17,176 nt of DNA, from positions 1-17,176 of the forward strand of contig CAMFEL010000026.1 of NCBI GenBank assembly GCA_945949385.1, written 5' to 3'. The position numbers and the translations under genes are program-made. This document shows, piece after piece, positions 7,048 through 14,545 of this stretch (within the stretch, counting starts at the first letter, position 1; the number at the start of each line of letters is the position of its first letter). Below the pieces are notes generated by a model, which was not told the origin of the DNA, made no database searches, and was given only the letters and a program-made list of their open reading frames with translations. This DNA comes from an uncultured Clostridia bacterium (GTDB lineage: Bacteria; Bacillota; Clostridia; Oscillospirales; CAG-272).

Positions 7048-8049
7048 ATGACCCTGACAGTAACAGAAAAGGAAAGCGGCAAAACCATCCGCGAATTGCT
7101 GCGCAAAGATATGGGCTATTCCTCCGGAATGCTGAAAAAGCTGAAATTCACGGAGGGCGGCATAACGGTAAACGGCGGCTTCGTGACCGTCCGATACGAG
7201 CTGAAAGAGGGAGATGTGCTTCGCCTTGCGGACGAGGACCGTCCCGAGGACACCTGCCCGTATATGATACCGGTGGATCTGCCTCTGAAAATCGTGTACG
7301 AGGACGCGGATGTGACCGCGGTGGACAAGCCGCCCGCCATGCCCGCACACCCCTCTCACGGACACAGACTTGACACGGTTGCAAACGCCCTTGCCTACCG
7401 CTACCGCGGCGCACCCTATGTTTTCCGCCCCGTCAACCGTCTGGACTGCGATACCAGCGGACTTATGCTTACGGCAAACACCCGCCTTGCGGCGTCCCTT
7501 ATGTACCGCTCCATGGTGGCGGGAGACATTGTAAAGATGTATTTGGCAGTGCTGTCAAAGGCGCCGGAAACAGCCGAGGGAGCAATTGACCTCCCCATGG
7601 GACGCTGCGACGACAGCATTATAAAACGGCGCATATATTCTCCCGAAGAGCCGGGAGCAAAATCCGCGCTGACTCTGTATACCGTACTGTATACGGACAG
7701 CCAAAGCGGCAGATGCGCAGTTCTTGCCGCTCCCGTAACGGGCAGGACTCACCAAATACGCCTGCATTTTGCCGCCGTAGGCTGCCCCCTGTGCGGCGAC
7801 AGCCTGTACGGCAGCCCCGATATGGCGATCGGCAGACAGGCGCTTCACGCGGCGTATCTCTCATTTCCCCACCCCGCAAAAAAAGAGCGGATAACGCTCA
7901 CCTCGCCCCTGCCGGAAGACATCGCCTCCCTGCTTTCCGACCCCTATGAAGCGGCGGCACGGTTTGAAACGGCGGCAGAGCGCACCCTGGAAAAATTAAA
8001 GCTGATAAAACAGCAAAACCTCGTACCATCGAATGATAATTTTCGATAA
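7048..8049 (+). CDS. RluA-family pseudouridine synthase (second copy, RluD-like)
   Basis: A second RNA pseudouridine synthase, 333 residues. A degenerate S4-like segment (about 11-60, with GITVNGGFVTVRYELKEGD) precedes the catalytic domain. The active-site motif is VNRLDCDTSGLML with Asp133 as nucleophile, and VTGRTHQIRLHFAAVGCPL is near residues 235-255. It differs clearly from the gene at 4380, so this is not a recent duplication. The ATG lies 1 nt after the lnt stop, so translation is probably coupled; a GGAAAGGA ribosome site lies inside the end of lnt. The C-terminal tail (about residues 295-333) is an extension with a helical, charged look. The RNA target is unknown. Confidence 0.93.
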   Translation: MTLTVTEKESGKTIRELLRKDMGYSSGMLKKLKFTEGGITVNGGFVTVRYELKEGDVLRLADEDRPEDTCPYMIPVDLPLKIVYEDADVTAVDKPPAMPAHPSHGHRLDTVANALAYRYRGAPYVFRPVNRLDCDTSGLMLTANTRLAASLMYRSMVAGDIVKMYLAVLSKAPETAEGAIDLPMGRCDDSIIKRRIYSPEEPGAKSALTLYTVLYTDSQSGRCAVLAAPVTGRTHQIRLHFAAVGCPLCGDSLYGSPDMAIGRQALHAAYLSFPHPAKKERITLTSPLPEDIASLLSDPYEAAARFETAAERTLEKLKLIKQQNLVPSNDNFR

Positions 8050-8137
8050 AACTGCAAATATCCGCACCCTCGATAGATCAAAGCCGATAAAAAGGCAAAC
8101 TCCGCTCCCGACGATCCTCCCGGAAACGGTAAATCAT

Positions 8138-8435
8138 GACCACCGGAAAGCCGGCGGTTTGCTCTGCGGCTGTAAGCCGCTGTCGGCGGGGGAAAGACGC
8201 CGATACTTCCGACTTCCGGCATATGCAGATCTGCCCCACAGCCGCAAATGCGGCGGGATACTTTAGCCTCCCTTGTGTAAAGGGAGGCGGCACGGCGTAT
8301 GCCGTGACGGAGGGATTGTCACACTACTGCCTCCAAAATGACCCCGGCTCCCCTTATTAGGGGAGCCTCCGCTGCGACGGGACTAACCATCGGCAAAAGC
8401 CTCTTTTGAGCCACCTTGTCAGCAGGCGGTTTTCG
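8138..8435 (-). repeat. MITE-like intergenic repeat, copy 1 (long form, about 298 bp)
   Basis: The reverse complement of this segment matches 15352-15569 along its length, including an almost unbroken 40-50 bp block (CAAAAGAGGCTTTTGCCGAT then GGTTAGTCCCG, one mismatch, CGCAGCGGAGGCTCCCCT). Its ends resemble each other as inverted repeats, roughly CGAAAACCgCCtGC at one end and GCCGGCTTTCCGGTGGTC at the other. It is full of short palindromes, e.g. GGCTCCCC-TTATTA-GGGGAGCC (8346-8367) and GCGGCTgtaAGCCGC. It encodes nothing credible, although short open frames cross it. It fills most of the 416-bp gap between the second pseudouridine synthase and the DUF3810 gene. The remaining bases (8050-8137) show nothing recognisable. 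Confidence 0.8.
8266..8346. repeat. Segment of about 80 bp nested inside repeat copy 1
   Basis: This stretch has no counterpart in the copy at 15352-15569. It begins with the hairpin GCCTCCCTTGTGTAAAGGGAGGC-like sequence (8266-8288), then GGCACGGCGTATGCCGTG and GACGGAGGGATTGTCAC. It is a palindrome-rich unit with its own symmetry and looks like a second, smaller intergenic repeat inserted into the first, although loss from the other copy is equally possible. The boundaries are approximate, because the flanking GCCTCCC/GGGGAGCC hairpins are similar to each other. Confidence 0.6.
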
Positions 8436-8465
8436 AAAGATCACAATAAGAAAGGAGCCGGCAAG

Positions 8466-9596
8466 ATGAAAAAGATGAAAAAAATGAAAAATACGAAAAA
8501 ATCAAAAGCAGATACAAAAATCCGCCCGGTCCCCATGTTCTCTATAATAATTTTCGCCATCACCGCCGTATGCGGCGCCTGCCATATTATGTTTTATAAA
8601 AGCGCCGCTTTTGCCGACGCCTTTAATCAGAGCATAGGCAGAGCCGTGCGGCTCACTCTTTCGAAAATCAGCGGCATTTTCCCCTTTTCCGTAATGGAAT
8701 ATCTGCTTTTCGCCTCCCCTGTACTTATCGTCTGCCTCTGTGTCATCGTCGCCCGTACATCAAGACGCGGCGGCATCTGCGCCGTGCGCTGCGTGACCGG
8801 AGTGCTGTCTCTTGCGGCACTGGTATATTGCCTGTTCGCGGCGGATTTTGCCCCGGGCTACCGCGGCACCTCTCTTGCAGACAAACTGTCTCTCACCGAC
8901 AGACAGGTAAGCGCCGAGGAGCTTCACCAAACGACCCTTCTTGTCATAGACGAAGTGAACAGCGCGGCGCAGGATGTAGATTTCCCCGTGAAAGGCTCAA
9001 GCACCATGCCCTATGATAATTACGGCGAGCTGTCCCGTAAGCTGTGCGACGCCTACGGCACCGTGTGCGACGAATACAGCTTTATCGACAGATACTCTTC
9101 AGGAGTAAAGCCTCTTGTCATCAGTAAATATATGACATATACCCATATCTCCGGCATATACGGCTTTTTCACCGGAGACGCCAATATAAACACCAACTTT
9201 CCCGACTACATCTGCGTCTATACCGCCGCCCACGAAATGGCGCATCAGCGCGGAATATCCCGGGAGGACGAGGCCAATTTCACGGCATTTCTGGTGTGCC
9301 GTGCCTCAAGTGATCCCTATATCCGATACAGCGGACTTCTGAATATGTACGAATATCTCAGCGACGCTTTGTACAAAGCGTCCCCCGAGCTTTACACCGA
9401 CGCCGCCTCCCGTCTTTGCATACAGGCAAAAGCGGAGCTTCGTGCATACAGCCTGTTTTTCGACAAATACAGAGACAACAAAGCGGCAGATGTTTCCGAC
9501 AGCCTGAATAATTCCTATCTTGAAAGTCAGGGCACCGCAGGCACAGCAAGCTACGGTATGGTGGTAGATCTGGCGGTAGCCTATTATCTTGACTGA
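8466..9596 (+). CDS. DUF3810-type membrane protein with zinc-metallopeptidase motif
   Basis: A 376-residue membrane protein. A very basic N-terminus (MKKMKKMKNTKKSK) is followed by three hydrophobic segments (about 24-45, 79-96 and 108-127) and a large domain. That domain contains AAHEMAHQRGISREDEANF: an HExxH zinc site (His256, Glu257, His260) and a downstream Glu269 suited as third ligand. This matches my memory of DUF3810, a family with no well-established role. The start at 8466 has AAAGGAG 8 nt upstream; the longer frame beginning at 8406 would start inside the repeat element and lacks a ribosome site. Two further in-frame ATGs follow (8475, 8484) within a 9-bp repeat, so the exact start is slightly ambiguous. 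The gene ends in another 9-bp tandem repeat. Confidence 0.85.
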   Translation: MKKMKKMKNTKKSKADTKIRPVPMFSIIIFAITAVCGACHIMFYKSAAFADAFNQSIGRAVRLTLSKISGIFPFSVMEYLLFASPVLIVCLCVIVARTSRRGGICAVRCVTGVLSLAALVYCLFAADFAPGYRGTSLADKLSLTDRQVSAEELHQTTLLVIDEVNSAAQDVDFPVKGSSTMPYDNYGELSRKLCDAYGTVCDEYSFIDRYSSGVKPLVISKYMTYTHISGIYGFFTGDANINTNFPDYICVYTAAHEMAHQRGISREDEANFTAFLVCRASSDPYIRYSGLLNMYEYLSDALYKASPELYTDAASRLCIQAKAELRAYSLFFDKYRDNKAADVSDSLNNSYLESQGTAGTASYGMVVDLAVAYYLD

Positions 9597-9614
9597 CTTG
9601 ACCGACTTGACTGA
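9588..9614 (+). repeat. Three tandem 9-bp repeats across the DUF3810 stop codon
   Basis: CTTGACTGA, CTTGACCGA, CTTGACTGA in direct succession. The first unit encodes the last two residues (Leu-Asp) and the TGA stop; the other two lie just downstream and are in frame. This looks like a short slippage expansion. Confidence 0.85.
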
Positions 9615-9737
9615 CAATTGTGAAAACAGATGAATACAATAATTATTGAAGCATAAAAAAGCAGGATATTTTTACATAATTTGTACAATCGAGCGCGTGT
9701 GCCCTGATACATTTTGCACAACAATACGCGAATAATA

Positions 9738-9768
9738 TAAAAAAGAGGAAAAAATACTTCCTTTTTTT
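9738..9768 (+). terminator. Possible weak terminator between the DUF3810 gene and murA
   Basis: An A-run and AGAGGAA (up to 9750), a 7-nt loop, TTCC and seven T (9758-9768) can form an A/U-rich hairpin followed by a U-run. The stem has only two or three GC pairs, so strength is doubtful. It sits just before the presumed murA promoter. Confidence 0.35.
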
Positions 9769-9780
9769 GAATCAATCTGT

Positions 9781-9786
9781 TATAAT
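9781..9786 (+). promoter_or_regulatory. Probable -10 box of the murA transcript
   Basis: TATAAT at 9781-9786 is a perfect -10 hexamer. There is no good -35 at 17 bp (the sequence there is T-rich, about TTCCTT), so recognition may need an activator or be weak. The predicted start is near 9793, directly against a perfect palindrome. This gives a 5' leader of about 147 nt before the murA start. Confidence 0.55.
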
Positions 9787-9792
9787 AATATG

Positions 9793-9939
9793 GAATGTGG
9801 TGACCTGTCACCACATAGGATTTGTCTGTATGCCGCATAGGCGGCGCTATCATAAATTGCAGCACGGTATAGGCTGCCCGGCATTTTTGCCGATCATGGC
9901 ATAATGCCATTGAGCCACTATGAAAGGAATTTATCTTTT
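9793..9939 (+). ncRNA. Hairpin-rich 5' leader of murA (candidate cis-regulatory RNA)
   Basis: Between the presumed transcript start and the murA ATG lie five consecutive hairpins: the 22-bp palindrome (9795-9816); GCCGC-ATAG-GCGGC (9832-9845); GCAGC-N9-GCTGC (9859-9877); CGGCA-TTTT-TGCCG (9879-9892); and ATGGCAT-A-ATGCCAT (9896-9910). The last ends 13 nt before the AAGGA ribosome site (9924-9928). I do not recognise a known riboswitch class. There is no T-run for attenuation at the end, so if the leader regulates, it would act on translation or RNA stability. The function is inferred from structure only. Confidence 0.4.
9795..9816. promoter_or_regulatory. Perfect 10-bp palindrome at the predicted murA transcription start
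   Basis: ATGTGGTGAC, CT, GTCACCACAT: a 22-bp site with perfect dyad symmetry directly downstream of the -10 box. At this place it could be a repressor operator, or a stabilising hairpin at the very 5' end of the RNA (the 2-nt gap would force the innermost pairs open). I do not recognise the motif. Confidence 0.65.
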
Positions 9940-11238
9940 ATGGATAAAATAATAATCAACGGAGGTACGCCCCTGCGCGGCAGCGTAGAGATAAGCGGCA
10001 TGAAAAATGCCGCCATGCCCATTATCTACGCCTGCGTTATGGTTGAGGATAAATGCGTCATTGAAAACGTGCCCAACGTGCGCGACGTGTCTCTTTCACT
10101 TGATATACTCCGCAGTATGGGCGCCCGCATAAAGACCCTTGGCAGAAACACCGTGGAGATAGACTGCACGGACATACGCCAGGGCGCGGCTCCTTCCGAG
10201 CTTGCCCGTAAGATTCGCGGCTCCTATTATCTTTTGGGCGCAGAGTTTTCCCGCTTCGGAAAAGCCCATGTGGCATACCCCGGCGGCTGTGACTTCGGCG
10301 GCAGACCCATAGACCAGCATATCAAAGGCTTTGAGTGCCTGGGCGGCACCGTTGCAAGCGACAGCAGCGGAAACATTGAGATAATCTCCGAGGGCGGTCC
10401 CGTAGGTTCAAGCATATTCTTCGACTTTGTAACGGTGGGAGCCACCATAAATGTAATGCTTGCGGCAGTCCTTGCAGAGGGTACCACCGTTATAGAAAAC
10501 GCGGCGAGAGAGCCGCACATAGTTGACCTTGCAAACTTTCTTAACACCTGCGGCGCAAAGATAAGCGGTGCCGGCACGGATGTTATAAAAATAAAGGGCG
10601 TCAACCGCCTGCACGGCTGCACCTACGCCATTATCCCCGATATGATCGAGGCGGGCACCTATATGGTGGCGGCAGCGGCAACCGGCGGCTGCGTAAAGCT
10701 TACCAATGTAATTCCCAAGCACCTTGAATCTGTTTCCGCAAAGCTTGAGGAGGTGGGTGCCGTGGTCGATGAATTCGACGACGCCGTCATCGTCACAGGC
10801 AGAGAGCAGGTGCGCAAGGCGAATATAAAGACCCATCCCTACCCCGGCTTTCCCACGGATATGCAGCCTCAGATGGCGGTGCTGCTGTGCCTTGCGGGAG
10901 GGGTCAGCTATGTGTCGGAGGGCGTTTACGAAAAGCGCTTCCGCTATGTTGAGGAGCTTACAAAAATGGGAGCCGTCATAAAAGTCGACGGCAGAACGGC
11001 TGTCATCGAGGGCGGAAAGCCGCTGCACGGCGCCGAGGTCATGGCAACAGACCTTAGAGGCGGGGTGTCCATGGTCATCGCCGGACTTATTGCCGAAGGC
11101 ACTACCGAAATAACGGAAATAAGGCTTATCGAAAGAGGCTACGACGACATAGTCGGCAAGCTTCGCTCCTTGGGAGCCGACATTAAAAAGATATCCGTTC
11201 CCGACAGGGATGAAACGGTCATAAAAAAAGCAAACTGA
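9940..11238 (+). CDS. murA: UDP-N-acetylglucosamine 1-carboxyvinyltransferase
   Basis: Catalyses the first committed step of peptidoglycan synthesis, transferring enolpyruvate from PEP to UDP-GlcNAc in the cytoplasm; 432 residues, typical length. Lys22 in SGMKNAAMP, the catalytic Cys117 in PGGCDFGGRP (the fosfomycin target), Asp307 in FPTDMQPQ and Arg373 in DLRGGVSMVIAG are all present. The start chosen is the ATG at 9940, opening with MDKIIINGG as in the family. The frame is open from an ATG at 9904, but that would begin inside a leader hairpin and add 12 unconserved residues. AAGGA lies 11 nt upstream, a slightly long spacing. The DUF1858 gene follows after 16 nt in the same transcript. Many Firmicutes carry two MurA paralogues; which one this is cannot be said from this window. 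Confidence 0.97.
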   Translation: MDKIIINGGTPLRGSVEISGMKNAAMPIIYACVMVEDKCVIENVPNVRDVSLSLDILRSMGARIKTLGRNTVEIDCTDIRQGAAPSELARKIRGSYYLLGAEFSRFGKAHVAYPGGCDFGGRPIDQHIKGFECLGGTVASDSSGNIEIISEGGPVGSSIFFDFVTVGATINVMLAAVLAEGTTVIENAAREPHIVDLANFLNTCGAKISGAGTDVIKIKGVNRLHGCTYAIIPDMIEAGTYMVAAAATGGCVKLTNVIPKHLESVSAKLEEVGAVVDEFDDAVIVTGREQVRKANIKTHPYPGFPTDMQPQMAVLLCLAGGVSYVSEGVYEKRFRYVEELTKMGAVIKVDGRTAVIEGGKPLHGAEVMATDLRGGVSMVIAGLIAEGTTEITEIRLIERGYDDIVGKLRSLGADIKKISVPDRDETVIKKAN

Positions 11239-11254
11239 GAAAGAGGTATAAAAA

Positions 11255-11464
11255 ATGGAAGTAACAAGAGAAACAGTAATCGGAGATGTGCTGGACTACG
11301 ATGTAGAGACCGCACAGTTCTTCTTTGAGATCGGTATGCACTGCCTGGGCTGTCCCCACTCCAGAGGCGAAAGCATCGAGGCTGCCTGCGAGGTACACGG
11401 AACAGACGCCGACGAGCTTTGCGAAAAGATCAACGCGTTTCTTGCGGAAAAAGAAGGAAAATAA
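11255..11464 (+). CDS. DUF1858 small redox-disulfide protein
   Basis: A 69-residue protein matching the DUF1858 / hybrid-cluster-protein-associated redox-disulfide family: TVIGDVLDYDVETAQFF, then MHCLGCPHSRGESIEAACEV and a helical C-terminus. The key feature is Cys30-Leu-Gly-Cys33, a CxxC that could form a disulfide or bind metal. In many anaerobes members lie near hybrid-cluster proteins, but none is visible here. It lies 16 nt after murA, with an AGAGGT ribosome site, and is followed by a strong terminator, so the two are almost certainly co-transcribed. The biological role is not established. Family assignment is from memory of the motif and is fairly secure. Confidence 0.88.
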   Translation: MEVTRETVIGDVLDYDVETAQFFFEIGMHCLGCPHSRGESIEAACEVHGTDADELCEKINAFLAEKEGK

Positions 11465-11478
11465 CATCAAAAGCCATG

Positions 11479-11513
11479 AAAGCTGTCCGCTCCCCGGACA
11501 GCTTTTTGTTTTT
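11479..11513 (+). terminator. Rho-independent terminator after murA and the DUF1858 gene
   Basis: AAAGCTGTCCG (11479-11489), 5-nt loop, CGGACAGCTTT (11495-11505), then a T-rich tract (TTTTTGTTTTT, 11503-11513). Strong stem and U-run. Confidence 0.92.
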
Positions 11514-11552
11514 CCTAAGCTTTTCGCAAAAAGTCTGCGGAGGAAATAATGC

Positions 11553-11581
11553 TTGAAAAGCAAATAGCCGTATGCTATAAT
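11553..11581 (+). promoter_or_regulatory. Promoter of the alpha-galactosidase gene
   Basis: TTGAAA (11553-11558) and TATAAT (11576-11581) lie 17 bp apart, about 40 bp before the ATG. Its position rules out the upstream in-frame ATG at 11549 as the true start. No obvious operator palindrome or catabolite-repression box is seen around it. Confidence 0.85.
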
Positions 11582-11620
11582 CTTCTAAAGAATATCTGTC
11601 CCAATAAAGGAGAAGCACAA

Positions 11621-13783
11621 ATGGCTGTAATCTTCGACAACGAGCACCGCAGAGTGATCCTTACAACAAATGACACGGAATATGTGATTGAGATCATCCG
11701 CGAGAGATTTCTCGGGCATGTGTACTACGGGCCGAAAACCGCCGACGGCGTGCCGGACTTTGCATACCGCATCGCGTCGTTTTCCCCGTATTACGAGGGC
11801 TTTTTTGACTTTCAGCCGGATATGTGCACAACGGAGTATTCATATTTCGGCAACGGCGATTTCCGCTGTACCTCTCTGAAGGTGCGCAGCGCAAACGGCA
11901 GCTCTGTGACCGGCTTTGAATACAGAAGTCATCGGGTATTCAAGGGTCACGCACCCATTGACCGCCTGCCCTATGCCGAGGCAGGAGACAGCGACAGCAC
12001 TCTTGAGATCACCCTGTGGGACAGCGTCTCCCAATGCGAATTAAAGCTGTATTATACCGTGTTTGAAGACTGCAATGTAATATCCCGCTACATGAAGCTG
12101 ACAAATAAAGGCACCTCCCCCGTTGAAATTGAAAAATGTATGAGTCTGCAGTGCGATCTGCCGGGCACAGACTACGATATGATAACTCTTTACGGCAAGC
12201 ACGGCTGTGAGAGACTGTTTTCACGCACTCCCCTGCACCGCGGCAATCAAAGCATATACAGCCGCCGCGGCACATCAAGCCACCAGTTCAATCCTTTTAT
12301 GGGCATATGCCGCCGCACGGCAACCGAGGAAAAAGGCGATTGCTACGGTTTCAACTTTGTATATTCCGGCAGCTTTCTGGGAGAGGCAGAGGTCGGACAG
12401 GAGTGCGGCTGCCGTGTTCAGCTCGGACTGGGCGGTGAAAACTTCGGATGGCATCTCTCCCCCGGCGAAGTCTTTGAATCACCCGAAGCCGTAATGACCT
12501 TCTCCGCCGTCGGAGTAGGCGGTATGTCACGCAATTTTCACAAGTTCACAAGAGACAGAATACTTCCGAAGGAGATACACAAAAACCGTCCCGTGGTGCT
12601 GAACACATGGGAGGCGGTATACTTTAACATTGACGAAAAGATCCTTTCGGATTTTGCCGAAAAAGCAGTAAAATACGGCATAGATATGCTGGTTATGGAC
12701 GACGGATGGTTCGGCGCAAGAGAGAATGACTCCGCGGGTCTCGGAGACTGGTGGGCAAATCCGGTAAAGTTCAAAAACGGTCTCGGTGCCTTTGTAAAAA
12801 AAATCAAGAAAACCGGGATAAAGTTCGGCATATGGATAGAGCCCGAAATGGTTAACCCGGATTCCGACCTTTACAGAGCGCATCCCGAATGGACTCTGCG
12901 TTGCGCCGGACGCGAAAGTATGCTGTCCCGCGAACAGCTTGTTCTCGATATGTCCAACCCCTGCGTTGTGGAGTATCTGAAGAACTCCTTCGAGGATGCT
13001 TTCGGAGATGTACCCATCGACTATATCAAATGGGATATGAACCGTCATCTCAGCCAAGTGGGCTCGGATTTTCTTCCGCCCGAAAGGCAGAAAGAAGCCT
13101 CCCACAGATATATGCTGGGCGTATACGATCTGTACCGCTGGTTCAGAGAACGTTTTCCCGATGTGATGATAGAAAACTGCTCAGGAGGCGGCGGACGCTA
13201 TGATCTGGGCATGATGAAGTACAGCCACCAGATATGGGCGTCGGACAATACCGATCCCGTATGGCGCACACGCATACAGTACGGGTCATCTCTTGCATAT
13301 CCGGCAAGCACCATGAGTTGTCATGTGTCCCACCCCGGAGACGATCCCGATGAGATAGAATACAGATTCACCGTAGCCGCAGGCGGCATACTGGGTTATG
13401 AAATGAATATCCTCAACATGGACGACAAGGTTCTTGAAAGGATCCCCGGACAGATAGAGAGATACAGACGTTGGGAGGAGCTTATTAAAACGGGAGACTT
13501 CTACCGCCTTTCAAACCCCTGCGAAAAGATCTACGGCTCATATTATTTCACGGACAGTGCGAGAAATACGATTCTTCTGACTTTCGTTCAGCTTGAGGCG
13601 GACAAAGATTACAAAGAAATCAAACTCAGGGTGTCCTGCGCGGACAAAAACGCTGTCTATACCGATGCTCTCACCAAAGAACGGTACACCGGCGATCAGC
13701 TCAGAAAAGGAATAACCGTAACTACCGGCACCGAAGACAAGCGGTATTACAGAATGTGGGAGCTTATACGCGACCGTGCATAG
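11621..13783 (+). CDS. Alpha-galactosidase, glycoside hydrolase family 36
   Basis: Removes terminal alpha-linked galactose from oligosaccharides such as raffinose or melibiose. The protein has 720 residues, the length of the classical GH36 tetrameric enzymes, and no signal peptide, so it is probably intracellular. An N-terminal beta-rich domain (about 1-310) precedes the TIM barrel. Barrel motifs: VMDDGWFGARENDSAGLGDW (359-378), KFGIWIEPEMVNPDSDLY, YIKWDMNRHL with nucleophile Asp472, and IENCSGGGGRYDLGMM followed by WASDNTD with the acid/base Asp near 542. The ATG at 11621 has AAAGGAG 8 nt upstream. No sugar transporter or LacI/AraC regulator adjoins it, which is unusual for a sugar-use gene; trmK follows after 12 nt. 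Substrate preference is inferred from the family. Confidence 0.95.
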   Translation: MAVIFDNEHRRVILTTNDTEYVIEIIRERFLGHVYYGPKTADGVPDFAYRIASFSPYYEGFFDFQPDMCTTEYSYFGNGDFRCTSLKVRSANGSSVTGFEYRSHRVFKGHAPIDRLPYAEAGDSDSTLEITLWDSVSQCELKLYYTVFEDCNVISRYMKLTNKGTSPVEIEKCMSLQCDLPGTDYDMITLYGKHGCERLFSRTPLHRGNQSIYSRRGTSSHQFNPFMGICRRTATEEKGDCYGFNFVYSGSFLGEAEVGQECGCRVQLGLGGENFGWHLSPGEVFESPEAVMTFSAVGVGGMSRNFHKFTRDRILPKEIHKNRPVVLNTWEAVYFNIDEKILSDFAEKAVKYGIDMLVMDDGWFGARENDSAGLGDWWANPVKFKNGLGAFVKKIKKTGIKFGIWIEPEMVNPDSDLYRAHPEWTLRCAGRESMLSREQLVLDMSNPCVVEYLKNSFEDAFGDVPIDYIKWDMNRHLSQVGSDFLPPERQKEASHRYMLGVYDLYRWFRERFPDVMIENCSGGGGRYDLGMMKYSHQIWASDNTDPVWRTRIQYGSSLAYPASTMSCHVSHPGDDPDEIEYRFTVAAGGILGYEMNILNMDDKVLERIPGQIERYRRWEELIKTGDFYRLSNPCEKIYGSYYFTDSARNTILLTFVQLEADKDYKEIKLRVSCADKNAVYTDALTKERYTGDQLRKGITVTTGTEDKRYYRMWELIRDRA

Positions 13784-13795
13784 AGAGGAAAGATC

Positions 13796-14530
13796 ATGAC
13801 AGATACCGCCGACAGTATTCCTCATCTCGACGGGCGTCTTGCCCTTGCCGCATCTTTCGTATCCGGAGATACGGCGGCAGATGTGGGAACGGATCACGCC
13901 TATATCCCCGTATATCTTATAAAAAGCGGCAGATGCCGCCGTGCAGTTGCCTCGGACATTAACGAAGGGCCGCTTAACAACGCAATAAAGAACGCCGCGG
14001 CATACGGCGTATCGGACAAAATAGACTTTTATCTATCCGACGGACTTGAAGGCGTCCCCCTTGAGGGAGTGACAGACATACTTATATGCGGCATGGGCGG
14101 TGAGCTTACCGCCCGCATTATCTCCGCCTGTCCCCGGCTTTATACGGCGGGAGACGGCGCGCCGCGCCTGATACTTCAGCCCATGTCGGGAGCGGACAAG
14201 CTTCGCCGCTTTCTGGCGGAGAACGGTTTTGAAGTTACGGACGGCGGAGTAGCCGAGGCAGCGGGGAAAATATATCAATGCATAGTATGCAGATATACGG
14301 GAAAGCCCTATTCCCTTACCCCCGCCGAGGAACTTGCGGGAGCAAAAAACGAACCGCTGCGCCGCTCTTCCCTTTACGGCCGCTTTATTCGGGGACTTAT
14401 AGAAAAAACGAAGAAAGCGGCAGAGGGGAAAAAGCGCGGCGGTCTTGACACGTCATATGACGGTTCTCTGCTGAAAGAGCTTTGCGAAATATATAAAAGC
14501 AGTACAGCCGAAAACGGCGAAGAAGTATAA
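13796..14530 (+). CDS. trmK: tRNA (adenine(22)-N(1))-methyltransferase
   Basis: SAM-dependent enzyme that makes m1A at position 22 of bacterial tRNA, mostly in Gram-positives. The protein has 244 residues. The SAM-binding motif is AADVGTDHAYIPVYL (27-41), with VASDINEGPL (51-60) as motif II and ILICGMGGELTARII (95-109) as motif IV. ILQPMSGADKLRRFLAENGF follows, typical of TrmK. The C-terminal third is helical and charged. The ATG has GAGAGGAAAG just upstream and starts 12 nt after the alpha-galactosidase stop. The nif3-like gene follows 15 nt later, a conserved Firmicute pairing that strengthens both assignments. Confidence 0.93.
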   Translation: MTDTADSIPHLDGRLALAASFVSGDTAADVGTDHAYIPVYLIKSGRCRRAVASDINEGPLNNAIKNAAAYGVSDKIDFYLSDGLEGVPLEGVTDILICGMGGELTARIISACPRLYTAGDGAPRLILQPMSGADKLRRFLAENGFEVTDGGVAEAAGKIYQCIVCRYTGKPYSLTPAEELAGAKNEPLRRSSLYGRFIRGLIEKTKKAAEGKKRGGLDTSYDGSLLKELCEIYKSSTAENGEEV

Positions 14531-14545
14531 GCAAAGAGGTATAAT

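Noticed and set aside
8033..8360. Short open frames crossing repeat copy 1 (and similar ones at 15343-15570)
   Set aside because: They coincide with a palindromic repeat present in inverted copies, change frame between copies, and have no credible ribosome sites.
8406..8465. Upstream start for the DUF3810 gene
   Set aside because: That start lies inside the repeat element and lacks a ribosome site; AAAGGAG 8 nt before 8466 is decisive.
9793..9939. A known riboswitch or T-box ahead of murA
   Set aside because: No T-box sequence, anticodon-like stem, or recognised ligand-binding consensus could be seen; kept only as an unclassified structured leader.
11549..11620. Upstream ATG for the alpha-galactosidase
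   Set aside because: The promoter (-35 and -10 at 11553-11581) lies downstream of that ATG, and the ATG at 11621 has a strong ribosome site and the family N-terminus.
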